DNA of 64,000 bases from the NCBI RefSeq assembly GCF_020524285.1, contig NZ_JAIVKX010000013.1:62001-126000 (forward strand), written 5' to 3'. The DNA comes from Alloyangia pacifica (GTDB lineage Bacteria > Pseudomonadota > Alphaproteobacteria > Rhodobacterales > Rhodobacteraceae). The position numbers and the translations under genes are program-made. Below, one piece after another: positions 1 to 9,157 of this stretch (position 1 is its first letter; each line of letters opens with the position of its first letter). The notes beneath the pieces are model-generated. The model saw only the letters and a list, made by a program, of their open reading frames with translations, was not told the DNA's origin and did not search any database.

Positions 1-417
1 CGGGCCGCCGAACGCGGTGAGCAGGTCGCGCGCCAGCGGCGCGGCGGGCAGCCGCACGGCCAGCGTGCTGAGCCCGGCGGTGACGCGATCCGAGATGCCG
101 GCATCGTCGCGCAGCGGCAGCACCAGCGTCAGCGGGCCGGGCCAGAAGGCCTGCGCGATATTGTCGGCGGTGCCGGACCACTGCACGAGTTCCTTGGCGT
201 GCTCGATGCTGGGCACATGCACGATCAGCGGGTTGAAGCTGGGACGGCCCTTGGCCTCGTAGATCGCGGCCACCGCCGCATCGTCGCGGGCATCCGCGCC
301 GAGGCCGTAGACCGTCTCGGTCGGGAAGGCGACGAGCTTGCCGTCGCGCAGCAGCTCGGCGGCGCGGGCGATCCCCGCCGCATCGGCGGTCAGGCGCTGG
401 GTCGAGGTGTCGGGCAT
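1..417 (-). CDS. tsaC: Sua5/TsaC-family L-threonylcarbamoyladenylate synthase (3' end cut by window)
   Basis: Translating the minus strand from the ATG at 415-417 gives 139 residues that run off the left edge without a stop. They hold the YrdC-domain hallmarks: the FPTETVYGLGADA block near residues 32-44, a YEAKGRP segment, NPLIVHV, and the WPGPLT motif. The family makes threonylcarbamoyl-AMP from threonine, bicarbonate and ATP for the universal t6A37 modification of ANN-decoding tRNAs. The short N-terminus before the YrdC fold is normal. Whether a C-terminal Sua5 domain follows cannot be seen. The gene is divergent from the acyl-CoA dehydrogenase, with about 127 bases between them. Confidence 0.9.
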   Translation of the reverse strand, partial: MPDTSTQRLTADAAGIARAAELLRDGKLVAFPTETVYGLGADARDDAAVAAIYEAKGRPSFNPLIVHVPSIEHAKELVQWSGTADNIAQAFWPGPLTLVLPLRDDAGISDRVTAGLSTLAVRLPAAPLARDLLTAFGGP

Positions 418-544
418 CGGGCTATCCGTGACGCTGCGTTCCGTTTGGTCGGGGGCGAGCCATGGTCTTAGGGTCGCTCACAAATCGTGGGATCCTCCCT
501 ACCCGAGGGGACCCGCCTTGCCAACCGGGATCGGAGGACCTGCC

Positions 545-2245
545 ATGCCCTATCGCGCGCCTGTCGCTGAAATGACCTTCCTGCTCGAGGAGGTGGTCGG
601 CTTCGATGCGGTCAGCGCGACGGAGCGGTTTGCCGAGGCGAGCCCCGACATGGTGCAGGCGGTCCTGGGCGAGGCGGGGCGGATCTGCGACGAGGTCATG
701 GCGCCGCTCAACCGCGCCGGTGACCTGCAGGGGGCGAAGCTGGAGAACGGTGTGCTGCGCAGCTCGCCGGGCTTCGCCGAGGGTTATGCCGCGCTGGCCG
801 AAGGGGGCTGGGTGTCGGTCTCGGCGCCGCCGGAATTCGGCGGCATGGGCCTGCCGGTGGCGGTGGGCACGGCGGTCAACGAGATGATGGCCGGGGCCTG
901 CCTCGCGCTGCAATTGAACCCGCTGCTGACGCAGGGCCAGATCGAGGCGCTGGAGCATCATGCCAGCGAGGAGATCAAGGCGCTCTACCTGCCCAAGCTG
1001 ATCTCCGGCGAATGGTCGGGCACGATGAACCTGACCGAGCCGCAGGCGGGCTCGGACGTAGGGGCGCTGACCAGCAAGGCGGCGCCGAACGGCGACGGCA
1101 CCTATGCGGTGACCGGGCAGAAGATCTTCATCTCGTGGGGCGATTGCGATTTCGTCGGCAACGTCTGCCACCTCGTGCTGGCCCGGCTGCCCGATGCGCC
1201 CGCCGGGACGAAGGGGATCAGCCTCTTCCTCGTGCCCAAGTACATTCCCGACGCCGAGGGCGCGCCGGGGGTGGCGAACGGCCTCAAGGTGGTCAGCCTC
1301 GAGCACAAGATGGGGCTGCACGGCTCGCCGACCTGCGTGATGAGCTTCGAAGGGGCCACGGGCTGGCTGATCGGCGAGGAAGGCGGCGGCATGCGCGCCA
1401 TGTTCACCATGATGAACAATGCCCGGCTCGGCGTCGGCGGGCAGGGCATCGGCGCGGCCGAGGGCGCCTACCAGCACGCGCTTGAATACGCGATGGAGCG
1501 CAAGCAGGGGCGCTCGCCGGATGGCACCATCGTCGGCCATGCCGACGTGCGGCGGATGCTGGCGGGGATGAAGGCGGACATCCTCGCGGCCCGGTCGATC
1601 GCGCTGGCCTGCGCCGTGGCCATCGACATGGGCCGCGCCGCCGGCGAGGCCGACTGGATTGCCCGCGCCGCCTTCCTGACGCCGATCGCCAAGGCCTTCG
1701 GCACCGATGTCGGCTGCGCGGCGGCCGAGGCGGGCGTGCAGGTCTACGGCGGCATGGGCTACATCGAGGAGAGCGGCGCCGCGCAATTCTACCGCGACGT
1801 GCGGGTGACGGCGATCTACGAAGGCACCAACGGCATCCAGGCGATGGACCTAGTCGGGCGCAAGCTGATGGACGGTGGCGAGGCGGCGGCGCGGCTGCTC
1901 GACGAGATCGAGGCGCAGGCCGAGGCCGCCAAGGCGACCGTTCCCGAGCTTGCCGGTGCGGTCTGGGAGGCCGCCGAGAGCCTGCGCGAGGCGACCGAGG
2001 CGCTGGTGGCGCGCCCGATGCCGGAGCGCTTCGGCGTGGCGGTGCCCTACCTGCGCGCCTTTGCCCGCGTGCTCGGGGGGCATTTCCATCTGCGCGCTGC
2101 CGTGGCAGACCCCGCGGGAGCCCATGCGCGTCTCGCGCATTTCTACATCACGCGGCTCCTGCCCGAACACGCCGGCCTGCTGGCCCATGTCGCGCGGGGG
2201 GACGCCGAGCTGATGGCCATCACCGCCGAGGACCTTGCCGCCTGA
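545..2245 (+). CDS. acyl-CoA dehydrogenase, DmdC-like long form (566 aa)
   Basis: The start at 545 gives MPYRAPVAEM, the usual opening of this roseobacter subfamily; a longer in-frame extension to 338 overlaps tsaC and is not credible. The FAD-binding segment (TMNLTEPQAGSD, residues about 160-171) and the YEGTNGIQAMDL segment near residue 425, which carries the catalytic glutamate, are both present. At 566 residues it is far longer than the 380-400 of classical acyl-CoA dehydrogenases and has the extra C-terminal region typical of DmdC (methylmercaptopropionyl-CoA dehydrogenase of DMSP demethylation) and FadE-like enzymes. DMSP specificity cannot be decided here because no dmdA, dmdB or dmdD lies nearby. 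Its stop overlaps the MBL hydrolase start (ATG at 2245), so the two are probably cotranslated. Electrons would pass to ETF and then to the ETF-QO at 7290. Confidence 0.9.
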   Translation: MPYRAPVAEMTFLLEEVVGFDAVSATERFAEASPDMVQAVLGEAGRICDEVMAPLNRAGDLQGAKLENGVLRSSPGFAEGYAALAEGGWVSVSAPPEFGGMGLPVAVGTAVNEMMAGACLALQLNPLLTQGQIEALEHHASEEIKALYLPKLISGEWSGTMNLTEPQAGSDVGALTSKAAPNGDGTYAVTGQKIFISWGDCDFVGNVCHLVLARLPDAPAGTKGISLFLVPKYIPDAEGAPGVANGLKVVSLEHKMGLHGSPTCVMSFEGATGWLIGEEGGGMRAMFTMMNNARLGVGGQGIGAAEGAYQHALEYAMERKQGRSPDGTIVGHADVRRMLAGMKADILAARSIALACAVAIDMGRAAGEADWIARAAFLTPIAKAFGTDVGCAAAEAGVQVYGGMGYIEESGAAQFYRDVRVTAIYEGTNGIQAMDLVGRKLMDGGEAAARLLDEIEAQAEAAKATVPELAGAVWEAAESLREATEALVARPMPERFGVAVPYLRAFARVLGGHFHLRAAVADPAGAHARLAHFYITRLLPEHAGLLAHVARGDAELMAITAEDLAA

Positions 2246-3279
2246 TGAAGCCTGCCCTGCACTACCCGTTCGACACGCCGCCCGCCTGGGGCGAGGCCCT
2301 GGAAGTTGCCGAGGGGGTGCTCTGGATGCGCCTGCCGCTGCCGATGAAGCTCGATCACGTCAACGTCTACGCGCTGGACGACGGCGACGGCTGGACGCTG
2401 ATCGACACGGGCATGCACACGCCGCGGGCGCTGCGGGTCTGGGAACAGTTGCTGGAAGGGCCGCTCAAGGGCAAGCCGGTGCGGCGGGTGGTGGTGACCC
2501 ATCACCACCCGGATCACGTCGGCCTCGCGGGCTGGTTCCAGCAGCAGGGGGCGGAGCTGCTGACCACGCGGACGGCCTGGCTGTTTGCGCGCATGCTGCA
2601 GCTCGATGCGCAGGAGGCGCCGCCGCCGGAACAGGTGACCTATTGGCAGCGCTGCGGCATGGCGTCGCGCGTGCTGGAACGGCGGCGCACCGAACGGCCC
2701 TTCAACTTCGCCGATTGCGTCTGGCCGATGCCGCTCGGCTTCACCCGGCTGCAGCAGGGCGACGTGCTGCGCATGGGCGGGCGCGACTGGGAGGTACACA
2801 TGGGCAACGGCCATGCGCCCGAGCATGCGACCTTCTGGTCGAAGGACGACGCGCTGGTGCTGGCGGGGGACCAGATCCTCTCGACCATCAGCTCCAACCT
2901 CGGCGTCTATGCCACCGAGCCAGAGGCCGACCCGGTGGGCGACTGGCTCGAGGCCTGCGAGCGGCTCGGGACCATGGCGCGCGACGACCACTTCGTGCTC
3001 GGCGGGCACAAGCTGCCGTTCTCCGGTCTGCCGTTCCGCATGCGCCAGCTGATCGACAACCACCACGGCGCGCTGGAGCGGCTCGAGGCGCACCTCGATA
3101 CGCCGAAGAGCGCCGGAGATTGCTTTGCGCCGCTGTTCAAGCGCACGATCGGCGATGCGGAATACGGGCTCGCGCTGGTCGAGGCCATGGCACATTGTCA
3201 GCGCCTCTACCTCGAGGGGCGCGCAACGCGGAGCCTCGGCGAGGACGGCGCGTGGCTGTGGCAGGCGGCACGAAGCTGA
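2245..3279 (+). CDS. MBL-fold metallo-hydrolase (344 aa)
   Basis: This is a metallo-beta-lactamase fold protein with the dinuclear metal motif HHHPDH at residues about 86-91, a further metal histidine in NGHAPEH, and an aspartate in LAGDQIL. A C-terminal winged-helix-like tail follows, as in many glyoxalase-II/LACTB2-like hydrolases. It starts on the last base of the upstream acyl-CoA dehydrogenase stop codon, which suggests a role coupled to that dehydrogenase, perhaps hydrolysing a thioester product. That link is inference from position only. The exact substrate cannot be read from the sequence. Confidence 0.88.
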   Translation: MKPALHYPFDTPPAWGEALEVAEGVLWMRLPLPMKLDHVNVYALDDGDGWTLIDTGMHTPRALRVWEQLLEGPLKGKPVRRVVVTHHHPDHVGLAGWFQQQGAELLTTRTAWLFARMLQLDAQEAPPPEQVTYWQRCGMASRVLERRRTERPFNFADCVWPMPLGFTRLQQGDVLRMGGRDWEVHMGNGHAPEHATFWSKDDALVLAGDQILSTISSNLGVYATEPEADPVGDWLEACERLGTMARDDHFVLGGHKLPFSGLPFRMRQLIDNHHGALERLEAHLDTPKSAGDCFAPLFKRTIGDAEYGLALVEAMAHCQRLYLEGRATRSLGEDGAWLWQAARS

Positions 3280-3392
3280 TCTCCGACGCGGCTGCGGTAC
3301 GGGGTCGGGACTGGCTCAAGACAGGTGACAGCTGGGTGAGAATCCGCTAAGCCTCTGGTCGGAGAAGAAACGCCCGAGGGATGGACGGACAC

Positions 3393-3527
3393 ATGGCAGA
3401 CTACAAGCCCGGCAGCATGGATATCACCGCGCAGGAAGCGACCTTTCACGGCTTCATCAAGTGGGTCATCCGCACGGTCTACGTGATCATCGCGGTGCTG
3501 CTGTTCCTGGCGATCTTCAACTCCTGA
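3393..3527 (+). CDS. aa3-type cytochrome c oxidase subunit IV (44 aa)
   Basis: A 44-residue ORF reads MADYKPGSMDITAQEATFHG, followed by one transmembrane helix (about residues 25-42) and a final FNS. This matches the small bacterial subunit IV (COX4_pro_2 type) seen in Paracoccus and Rhodobacter aa3 oxidases, in which the N-terminal HGFIKW segment precedes the single helix. An in-frame ATG at 3381 would add four residues; the GAGGG stretch at 3376-3380 sits better for 3393. No other oxidase gene is nearby, as is common for this subunit. Confidence 0.88.
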   Translation: MADYKPGSMDITAQEATFHGFIKWVIRTVYVIIAVLLFLAIFNS

Positions 3528-3610
3528 TCCCCCGGGATCGCGGGAGGGGAATTCCAGCCAAGTCCGGGCGGCGGAGGAGCCGCCCGCTGACCAGTGAAGG
3601 GTCGGCTTTC

Positions 3611-4237
3611 ATGTTTCATCGCGCCACGGTTCTGGCCGCTCTCGCCGCGCTTGCGCTGGCGGGATGCACGACGCCGTCCAATCAATACCCCAATGCCACG
3701 CCCGAAGAGGTCGCCGCTGCCCGCTACGTCGATGGCGGTCCGACGAAGCTGACGCTCTACACGATGATCAACAACACCTCGAACGCCGGGGCGCATTCGA
3801 GCCTGATGATCAGCGCGCCGTCGCAGCGGGTGGTCTTCGACCCGGCCGGCTCGGTGCGGGCGCGCAACGTGCCCGAGGTGGACGATGTGCTTTACGGGGT
3901 CACACCCGAGGTGGCGGATTTCTACGCCCGCGCCCACGCGCGGGAGTCGTTCCGCGTGCGCATCCAGAGCGTCGAGGTGCCGCCGGAGGTGGCCGAGCAG
4001 GCGCTGCGCGCGGTCGAGGCCTACGGGCCGGTGTCGCAGTCGCGCTGCACCCGGGCGACCTCGTCGGTGCTGGGCGAGCTGCCGGGCTTCGAGCGCATTG
4101 GCCGGACATGGTTCCCCAACAGTCTTGCGGATGAGTTCGCGCAGCTGCCCGGTGTCACCGAGCAGGTGCTGCGCGAGGCCGATTCCGACGACAAGAGGCT
4201 GGCCGTCGCCGCCTTCGAGGAGAGCGCGGCGAACTGA
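3611..4237 (+). CDS. predicted lipoprotein of unknown function (208 aa)
   Basis: The start at 3611 gives a clean lipoprotein signal: basic N-terminus (MFHR), an Ala/Leu-rich core, and the lipobox LALAGC with Cys19. The mature part contains an AHSSLMI segment and a following VVFDPAGS segment. That pairing resembles His-containing hydrolase-like periplasmic proteins, but I do not recognise the family. It ends 5 bases before the convergent azlD stop. An upstream extension to 3461 would erase the lipobox and is rejected. Function is unknown; only an envelope location is inferred. Confidence 0.75.
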   Translation: MFHRATVLAALAALALAGCTTPSNQYPNATPEEVAAARYVDGGPTKLTLYTMINNTSNAGAHSSLMISAPSQRVVFDPAGSVRARNVPEVDDVLYGVTPEVADFYARAHARESFRVRIQSVEVPPEVAEQALRAVEAYGPVSQSRCTRATSSVLGELPGFERIGRTWFPNSLADEFAQLPGVTEQVLREADSDDKRLAVAAFEESAAN

Positions 4238-4242
4238 GCGGC

Positions 4243-4569
4243 TCAGCCCAGCAGGTAGCCGCCCGCGACCAGCGCCGCGGCGCCGCTGAGGATCGCCAGG
4301 ATCACGTTCTTGCTGAACAGGCCGACACCGAGGGTGACCGCGGCGGCAATCATGCGCACGGGGTCGGTCTGGCCACCGGTCGCGGCGGGCCAGACCACCA
4401 GCGGCGCGACCAGAGCGGGCATCATCGCCACGGCGGTATAGCGCAGGTGGCGGGTCAGCCAGGCGGGCAGGGGGCGGTCGCCGACCAGCCCGAGGAACAG
4501 AAAGCGCAGGCAGAAGCTGCCGAGCCCGAGGCCGATCACCACCAGCCAGAGATCCCCGCGGTCGATCAT
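4243..4569 (-). CDS. azlD: AzlD-family branched-chain amino acid exporter small subunit (108 aa)
   Basis: This small membrane protein has about four hydrophobic helices and the AzlD pattern: an N-terminal GLGSFCLRFLF segment, RHLRYTAVAMMPAL in the middle, and a final glycine-rich helix. It overlaps the 3' end of azlC by four bases, the standard azlCD arrangement. The pair exports branched-chain amino acids and analogues; AzlD is the obligate small partner. Family assignment is firm, substrate is inferred. Confidence 0.9.
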   Translation of the reverse strand: MIDRGDLWLVVIGLGLGSFCLRFLFLGLVGDRPLPAWLTRHLRYTAVAMMPALVAPLVVWPAATGGQTDPVRMIAAAVTLGVGLFSKNVILAILSGAAALVAGGYLLG

Positions 4570-5261
4570 TGCGCCATCCTCCGTTCGGTCTCGGCCCCGG
4601 CCATCATGCCAAGCGCGGCGGCGCAGAGCACGCCGAGGTTATAGGGCATCCAGGCGAGCAGCAGCGTGCCGAGCGTGGCGACCAGGGCCGCCACCACATG
4701 CGATCCCGTGCGCAGCGCCGGGGCGATCATTGCAAGAAAGGCGATGGGCAGGGCGAAGTCGAGGCCGAAGTCGGCCGGCACCGCCTCGCCCAGCCAGGCG
4801 CCGATCAGGGTGAAGAGATACCAGGGCGGGCAGATCGGCGTCATCGTCCCCATGAAGAAGGCGAACTTCTGGCCCAGGGTCTTCTCCGGGTGCTGCTCGA
4901 AGTGCAGCGCCGCCGAGGCGTAGGTCTGGTCGACGAGAAAATAGGCGCTCAGCGCGCGTTTCCACAGGGGCAGCCCGCCCATGTGCGGGGTGATGGCGGC
5001 GGAATACATCGCCATGCGCAGGTTGACCGCCAGCGCCGAGGCCAGCACGATCAGCGCCGGCACGTGGTCCTGCAGCATCTGCAGCGAGACGAACTGCGCC
5101 GCCCCGGCGATCACCACGACCGAGAAGGTGAGCGTCTCGAAGAGGTTCAGCCCGGCCTCGGTGGCGAGCACGCCGAAGAGCGTGCCGAAGGGTGCAATCA
5201 CCAGCAGGAAGGGCAGCCCGGCCTGAAAGCCTTGCCAGTAGTCGGATTTTTCGGTTGCCAC
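4566..5261 (-). CDS. azlC: AzlC-family branched-chain amino acid permease large subunit (231 aa)
   Basis: AzlC proteins are 220-250-residue inner-membrane proteins that work with AzlD. The sequence has the family pattern: FQAGLPFLLVIAPFGTLFGV in the first helix, GAAQFVSLQML in the second, then NLRMAMYSA and FLVDQTYASA. It lies directly upstream of azlD with a four-base overlap. The gap upstream of it (5262-5465) holds a copy of the dispersed intergenic repeat described at 5365, and no regulator gene adjoins it. Confidence 0.9.
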   Translation of the reverse strand: MATEKSDYWQGFQAGLPFLLVIAPFGTLFGVLATEAGLNLFETLTFSVVVIAGAAQFVSLQMLQDHVPALIVLASALAVNLRMAMYSAAITPHMGGLPLWKRALSAYFLVDQTYASAALHFEQHPEKTLGQKFAFFMGTMTPICPPWYLFTLIGAWLGEAVPADFGLDFALPIAFLAMIAPALRTGSHVVAALVATLGTLLLAWMPYNLGVLCAAALGMMAGAETERRMAQ

Positions 5262-5364
5262 GGGCTGCTCCTCCTCGGTCTGCCGGGCAAGCCGTAGCCA
5301 AGCCCGCGGGGAGATGCAATCGCGGCGGTGACGGGGGCGCGGGCCGTGTGACCTGCGCGGAAGA

Positions 5365-5426
5365 GGGGGCGCTGCCCCCGCCCGCCTGCGGCGGTCTCCC
5401 CCGGGATATTTCAGCCTAGGCGAAAG
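5365..5426 (+). repeat. dispersed intergenic repeat, copy A
   Basis: A GGGGGC-GCT-GCCCCC hairpin (5365-5379) is followed by the core CCCCCGGGATATTT, five bases, then TAGGCGAAAG. The same core with the same spacing recurs at 44418, 46779 and 52566. Every copy is between genes. Confidence 0.75.
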
Positions 5427-5465
5427 CCGGACAGTCGCGCCAAGCCTGCCGGTCGCGATCCGGGA

Positions 5466-6482
5466 TCAGTCGAAGGCGCCGGCGACGCGGCCGAGCAGCA
5501 TGAAGGCGCGGGCGGTGCGGGTGTTCGACAGCTCGGCGATCTCGGTGTCGGTCGCGGTCTCGGCGAAGCGCACGAAGGCGCGGTCGTAGAGGCGCAGGAA
5601 GTGGTGGGCGGCGTCGCGGAAGATCGCGTCCTGCTTCATCCGGCCCGAGCTCAGCGCCAGGGAGGCGCGGTCGCGCACGCCGCCGAGCGCCGCCACGGCG
5701 CGGCCGCGGGTGCCCTTGGCAAAGTCGCGCCAGACCTCGGGACGGGCGAGGTCGGGGCGCAGGTCGTCCATGTAGATGCCGTCCTGCGAGAGAAGCGTCA
5801 GCACGTCTTGCGAGGCCTGGATCAGCTGCGCCGCGGGCCGGTCCTTCAGCGCCCGGCGCAGGGCGGCGAAGCCCTCGAGATCCTCGGCGGTGTCGGGGAA
5901 GTTCAGCGCGCGGATGAAGTCGGCATGGGCCAGCGGCGGCTCCAGCGCCTCGGCCGGGGTGCCGAGCGAGAGCGCGGGCTGGTCGTCGGCGGGGGCGGGC
6001 TCGGCAGCCGCCGCCGGGGCCTGCGCCTGCACCAGCGCCGCCTGCGCCGCCCGGGTCGAGCCGAGCATCGCCAGCGTCGTCTCGATCTTGCGCTGCGCCG
6101 CCGCGATCTCGTCGAGCTTGCGGGCGAGGGTGCTGGCCGAGGGATCGTTGCGCCCGGTCTGCGCCTGCGTCAGGTAGGACTTGCGGATCGCCTCGATGGC
6201 GGTCTGCAGCCGGGTGCTTTCCTCGCGCATCACGCGCGAGGCGCGGGCGGTCATCGCCGCGACCCAGATTATCGCCACCGGCAGGAACACCACCATCACC
6301 GCCAGCACGAAGCCGAGCCCGCCCGGGATCGCCGGACCGAGGGCGAAGACATAGCCGCCCGAGAGGATCAGCCAGAGCAGGCTGGCGGCCAGCGCTGCGA
6401 TCTCGATCCCGGTCATGCGGCGCTTGCCGCCCTGGTCATACATGCCAAGCGGCGCGGAACGGCTGTCATTGCTGTCTGCCAT
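5466..6482 (-). CDS. conserved membrane protein of unknown function (338 aa)
   Basis: Two hydrophobic segments near residues 24-48 and 53-78 are followed by a long soluble part. Residues about 80-145 are charged and helix-prone (likely coiled coil), then comes an Ala/Pro-rich linker around 148-170, then a helical C-terminal domain. This looks like an inner-membrane anchor with a cytoplasmic coiled-coil domain. I do not recognise a named family. It follows greA by 28 bases on the same strand, so the two may share a transcript. Alignment against roseobacter genomes would show whether the linkage to greA is conserved. Confidence 0.75.
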   Translation of the reverse strand: MADSNDSRSAPLGMYDQGGKRRMTGIEIAALAASLLWLILSGGYVFALGPAIPGGLGFVLAVMVVFLPVAIIWVAAMTARASRVMREESTRLQTAIEAIRKSYLTQAQTGRNDPSASTLARKLDEIAAAQRKIETTLAMLGSTRAAQAALVQAQAPAAAAEPAPADDQPALSLGTPAEALEPPLAHADFIRALNFPDTAEDLEGFAALRRALKDRPAAQLIQASQDVLTLLSQDGIYMDDLRPDLARPEVWRDFAKGTRGRAVAALGGVRDRASLALSSGRMKQDAIFRDAAHHFLRLYDRAFVRFAETATDTEIAELSNTRTARAFMLLGRVAGAFD

Positions 6483-6510
6483 GATGCGGCGCGACCCTTA
6501 CCTGTGGGGA

Positions 6511-6981
6511 TTACTTGTAGGCGATCGTCAGGATCTCGTAGCTCTTCTCGCCGCCCGGGGTGCGGACCTCGACGCTGTCGCCCTCTTCCTTGCCGATCAG
6601 GGCGCGGGCGATGGGCGACTTGATGTTGAGCAGGCCCTTTTCGATGTTGGCCTCGTGCTCGCCGACGATCTGCCAGGTCTTTTCCTCGTCGGTGTCCTCG
6701 TCGACCACGGTGACCGTGGCGCCGAACTTCACCGAGCCGGTCAGCTTCGCCGGGTCGATCACCTCGGCCAGCGACATGACGCCCTCGATCTCCTTGATCC
6801 GGCCCTCGATGAAGCTCTGCTTCTCGCGGGCGGAATGGTACTCGGCGTTCTCCGAGAGGTCGCCATGCTCGCGCGCCTCGGCGATGGCCTTGATGATGGC
6901 CGGACGCTCCACGGACTTGAGCGTTTTCAATTCGGTCTCGAGCGCGGTGAAGCCCGCGCGGGTCATCAGTATCTTTTCCAT
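6511..6981 (-). CDS. greA: transcription elongation factor GreA (156 aa)
   Basis: The start at 6981 gives [18 protein letters not shown], the normal GreA beginning, and the usual length of about 157. The N-terminal coiled coil carries the [12 protein letters not shown] motif whose acidic tip reaches the RNA polymerase active site, and the C-terminal FKBP-like domain ends in the [16 protein letters not shown] block. GreA stimulates cleavage of backtracked RNA. A longer ORF to 7047 lacks homology-like sequence and is not used. Confidence 0.96.
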   Translation of the reverse strand: MEKILMTRAGFTALETELKTLKSVERPAIIKAIAEAREHGDLSENAEYHSAREKQSFIEGRIKEIEGVMSLAEVIDPAKLTGSVKFGATVTVVDEDTDEEKTWQIVGEHEANIEKGLLNIKSPIARALIGKEEGDSVEVRTPGGEKSYEILTIAYK

Positions 6982-7289
6982 AGAGTCTTTCCGGAACTGT
7001 CCCGGGGGCCTGTCCCCGGCCCCTTTGTGTTTGCCGTCTAAAACCATGTGCGGTCGGTTCTGGCAAGAGTGGGGATTGTCCCGGGCTTTGGCAAGGGCGG
7101 GCTTGGCCGGCGGTGCATGGCGCGGCGATGCGCAGGGTTTCGCCGGGAAAGATTCATGCGCTGTCCACTATTATTTTCCGAAGGTCGCGACAGGCACCTT
7201 TTATGCCGCGTTTCGATTGACCTGTGCCGCGGTGCCGCGCTACGCCAATGCGCAAGATAATTACAGCTTACAGCCAGCGGAGGGCCCTG

Positions 7290-8936
7290 ATGGCCGAGGT
7301 CGAGCGCGAGTCGATGGAATATGACGTGGTGATCGTGGGGGCGGGGCCCGCGGGCCTATCGGCCGCGATCCGGCTGAAGCAGCTCGACGCTGACCTGGAC
7401 GTGGTGGTGCTGGAGAAGGGCTCCGAGGTCGGCGCGCACATCCTGTCGGGCGCGGTGCTCGACCCCTGCGGCCTCGACGCGCTGATCCCCGACTGGAAGG
7501 ACAAGGGCGCGCCGGTCACCGTGCCGGTCAAGGAAGACAAGTTCTACCTGCTCGGCGAGGCCGGCAAGGTGAGCATCCCGCACTGGCCGATGCCGAAGTT
7601 CATGTCGAACGAGGGCAACTACATCGTCTCGATGGGCAATGTCTGCCGCTGGATGGCCGAACAGGCCGAGGCGCTCGGCGTCGAGATCTTCCCCGGCATG
7701 GCCTGCTCGGAACTGGTCTACGGCGAGAGCGGCGAGATCCGCGGCGTCGTGGCGGGCGAGTTCGGCAAGGAGGCCGACGGCACCCCCGGGCCGGGCTACG
7801 AGCCGGGCATGGAGCTTTTGGGCAAATACGTCTTCCTGTCGGAGGGCGTGCGCGGCTCGCTGTCGAAGGAGGTGATCGAGAAGTACAACCTCGCCGACGG
7901 CCACTGCCCGCAGAAGTTCGGCCTCGGTATGAAGGAGATCTGGGAGATCGACCCCGCCAAGCACAGCGAGGGCCGGGTCGAGCACACCATGGGTTGGCCG
8001 CTGGGCGGCAATGCCGGGGGCGGGGCCTTCATCTACCACCTCGACAACAATCAGGTCTATGTCGGCTTCGTGGTGCACCTGAACTACCGCAACCCGCACC
8101 TCTATCCCTACATGGAGTTCCAGCGCTTCAAGCATCACCCGCATGTGGCGGCGCTGCTCGAAGGCGGCAAGCGCGTCGCCTACGGCGCGCGGGCGATCTC
8201 CGAGGGCGGCTTCCAGTCGATGCCGAAGATGGTCGCGCCCGGCGTGGCGCTGCTCGGCTGCTCGGTGGGCATGGTCAACGTGCCGCGCATCAAGGGCAAC
8301 CACAACGCCATGCTCTCGGGCAAGGCGGCGGCCGAGGCGGCCTTCGAGGCCATCAAGGCCGGCCGGGCCTCGGACGAGCTCTCGGCCTATGAGGCGGAGG
8401 TGCGCGAGGGCGCCATCGGCAAGGACCTGTGGAAGGTGCGCAACGTCAAGCCGTTGTGGTCGAAGACCGGGCTGCTCGGCTCGCTGGCCCTCGGCGGCCT
8501 CGACATGTGGACCAACAGCTTCGGCTTTTCGCTCTTCGGCACGGTCAAGCACGGCAAGAGCGACGCCGCCTCGACCGAGATGGCGGCGGGGCACCAGCCG
8601 ATCGACTATCCCAAGCCCGACGGCAAGCTCAGCTTCGACCGGCTGACCAACGTCAGCTTTTCGTTCACCAACCACGAGGAGAGCCAGCCGGCGCACCTGA
8701 AGCTCAAGGACAAACGCGTGCCGGTGCTCGACAACCTGCCGAAATACGCCGGGCCGGCGCAGCGCTACTGCCCGGCGGGGGTCTACGAATTCGTCGAGAC
8801 CGACGGCAAGACGGAGTTCGTGATCAACTTCCAGAACTGCGTGCACTGCAAGACCTGCGACATCAAGGACCCCAGCCAGAATATCACTTGGACGGTGCCG
8901 CAGGGCGGCGATGGGCCCAATTACCCGAACATGTGA
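7290..8936 (+). CDS. electron transfer flavoprotein-ubiquinone oxidoreductase (548 aa)
   Basis: ETF-QO moves electrons from reduced ETF to ubiquinone at the inner membrane. The FAD-binding VIVGAGPAGLSAA lies at residues about 14-26. A central region with GWPLGGNAGGGAF forms the membrane-associated quinone domain. The C-terminal 4Fe-4S ligands are visible: one Cys in RYCPAGVYEF (about 493) and NCVHCKTCDIK (about 517-523). Length of about 550 matches the family. The start at 7290 is preceded by AGGG-type spacing. It is monocistronic, with a strong terminator at 8968, and serves the acyl-CoA dehydrogenase at 545 among others. Confidence 0.96.
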   Translation: MAEVERESMEYDVVIVGAGPAGLSAAIRLKQLDADLDVVVLEKGSEVGAHILSGAVLDPCGLDALIPDWKDKGAPVTVPVKEDKFYLLGEAGKVSIPHWPMPKFMSNEGNYIVSMGNVCRWMAEQAEALGVEIFPGMACSELVYGESGEIRGVVAGEFGKEADGTPGPGYEPGMELLGKYVFLSEGVRGSLSKEVIEKYNLADGHCPQKFGLGMKEIWEIDPAKHSEGRVEHTMGWPLGGNAGGGAFIYHLDNNQVYVGFVVHLNYRNPHLYPYMEFQRFKHHPHVAALLEGGKRVAYGARAISEGGFQSMPKMVAPGVALLGCSVGMVNVPRIKGNHNAMLSGKAAAEAAFEAIKAGRASDELSAYEAEVREGAIGKDLWKVRNVKPLWSKTGLLGSLALGGLDMWTNSFGFSLFGTVKHGKSDAASTEMAAGHQPIDYPKPDGKLSFDRLTNVSFSFTNHEESQPAHLKLKDKRVPVLDNLPKYAGPAQRYCPAGVYEFVETDGKTEFVINFQNCVHCKTCDIKDPSQNITWTVPQGGDGPNYPNM

Positions 8937-8967
8937 GGCGCCGCACTGCAGGTTGACCCGACGAAAT

Positions 8968-8997
8968 GCCCCGGCCAAGTGCCGGGGCGAATTTTTT
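8968..8997 (+). terminator. intrinsic terminator after ETF-QO
   Basis: A perfect 8-bp stem GCCCCGGC / GCCGGGGC (8968-8975 and 8981-8988) with a CAAGT loop is followed by GAA and a run of six T. It ends 61 bases after the stop codon. Confidence 0.88.
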
Positions 8998-9047
8998 AGG
9001 AATCCGGCTCTTGCACCCGGTCGCGACTTTCCGGTAAAGCGGTCCGC

Positions 9048-9137
9048 GGAGAGGTGGCCGAGTGGTCGAAGGCGCACGCCTGGAAAGTGTGTAGGCGGGG
9101 AACCGTCTCGAGGGTTCGAATCCCTTCCTCTCCGCCA
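9048..9137 (+). tRNA. tRNA-Ser (anticodon GGA)
   Basis: The 7-bp acceptor stem GGAGAGG / CCTCTCC is closed by discriminator G and an encoded CCA (9135-9137). The D arm (GCCGAGTGG), anticodon loop CTGGAAA (anticodon GGA, reading UCC/UCU), a long variable arm (GTAGGCGGGGAACCGTCTC region) and the T arm GGTTCGAATCC are all present. The long variable arm marks class II serine tRNA. It is the adjacent integrase remnant's likely integration target. Confidence 0.96.
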
Positions 9138-9157
9138 CAAAACCTTGCGAGGTTTTG
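9138..9157 (+). terminator. hairpin directly after tRNA-Ser
   Basis: A perfect 8-bp inverted repeat CAAAACCT-TGCG-AGGTTTTG begins one base after the tRNA CCA. There is no T run after it, so it may act as a processing or termination hairpin, or as part of an attachment site. Confidence 0.6.
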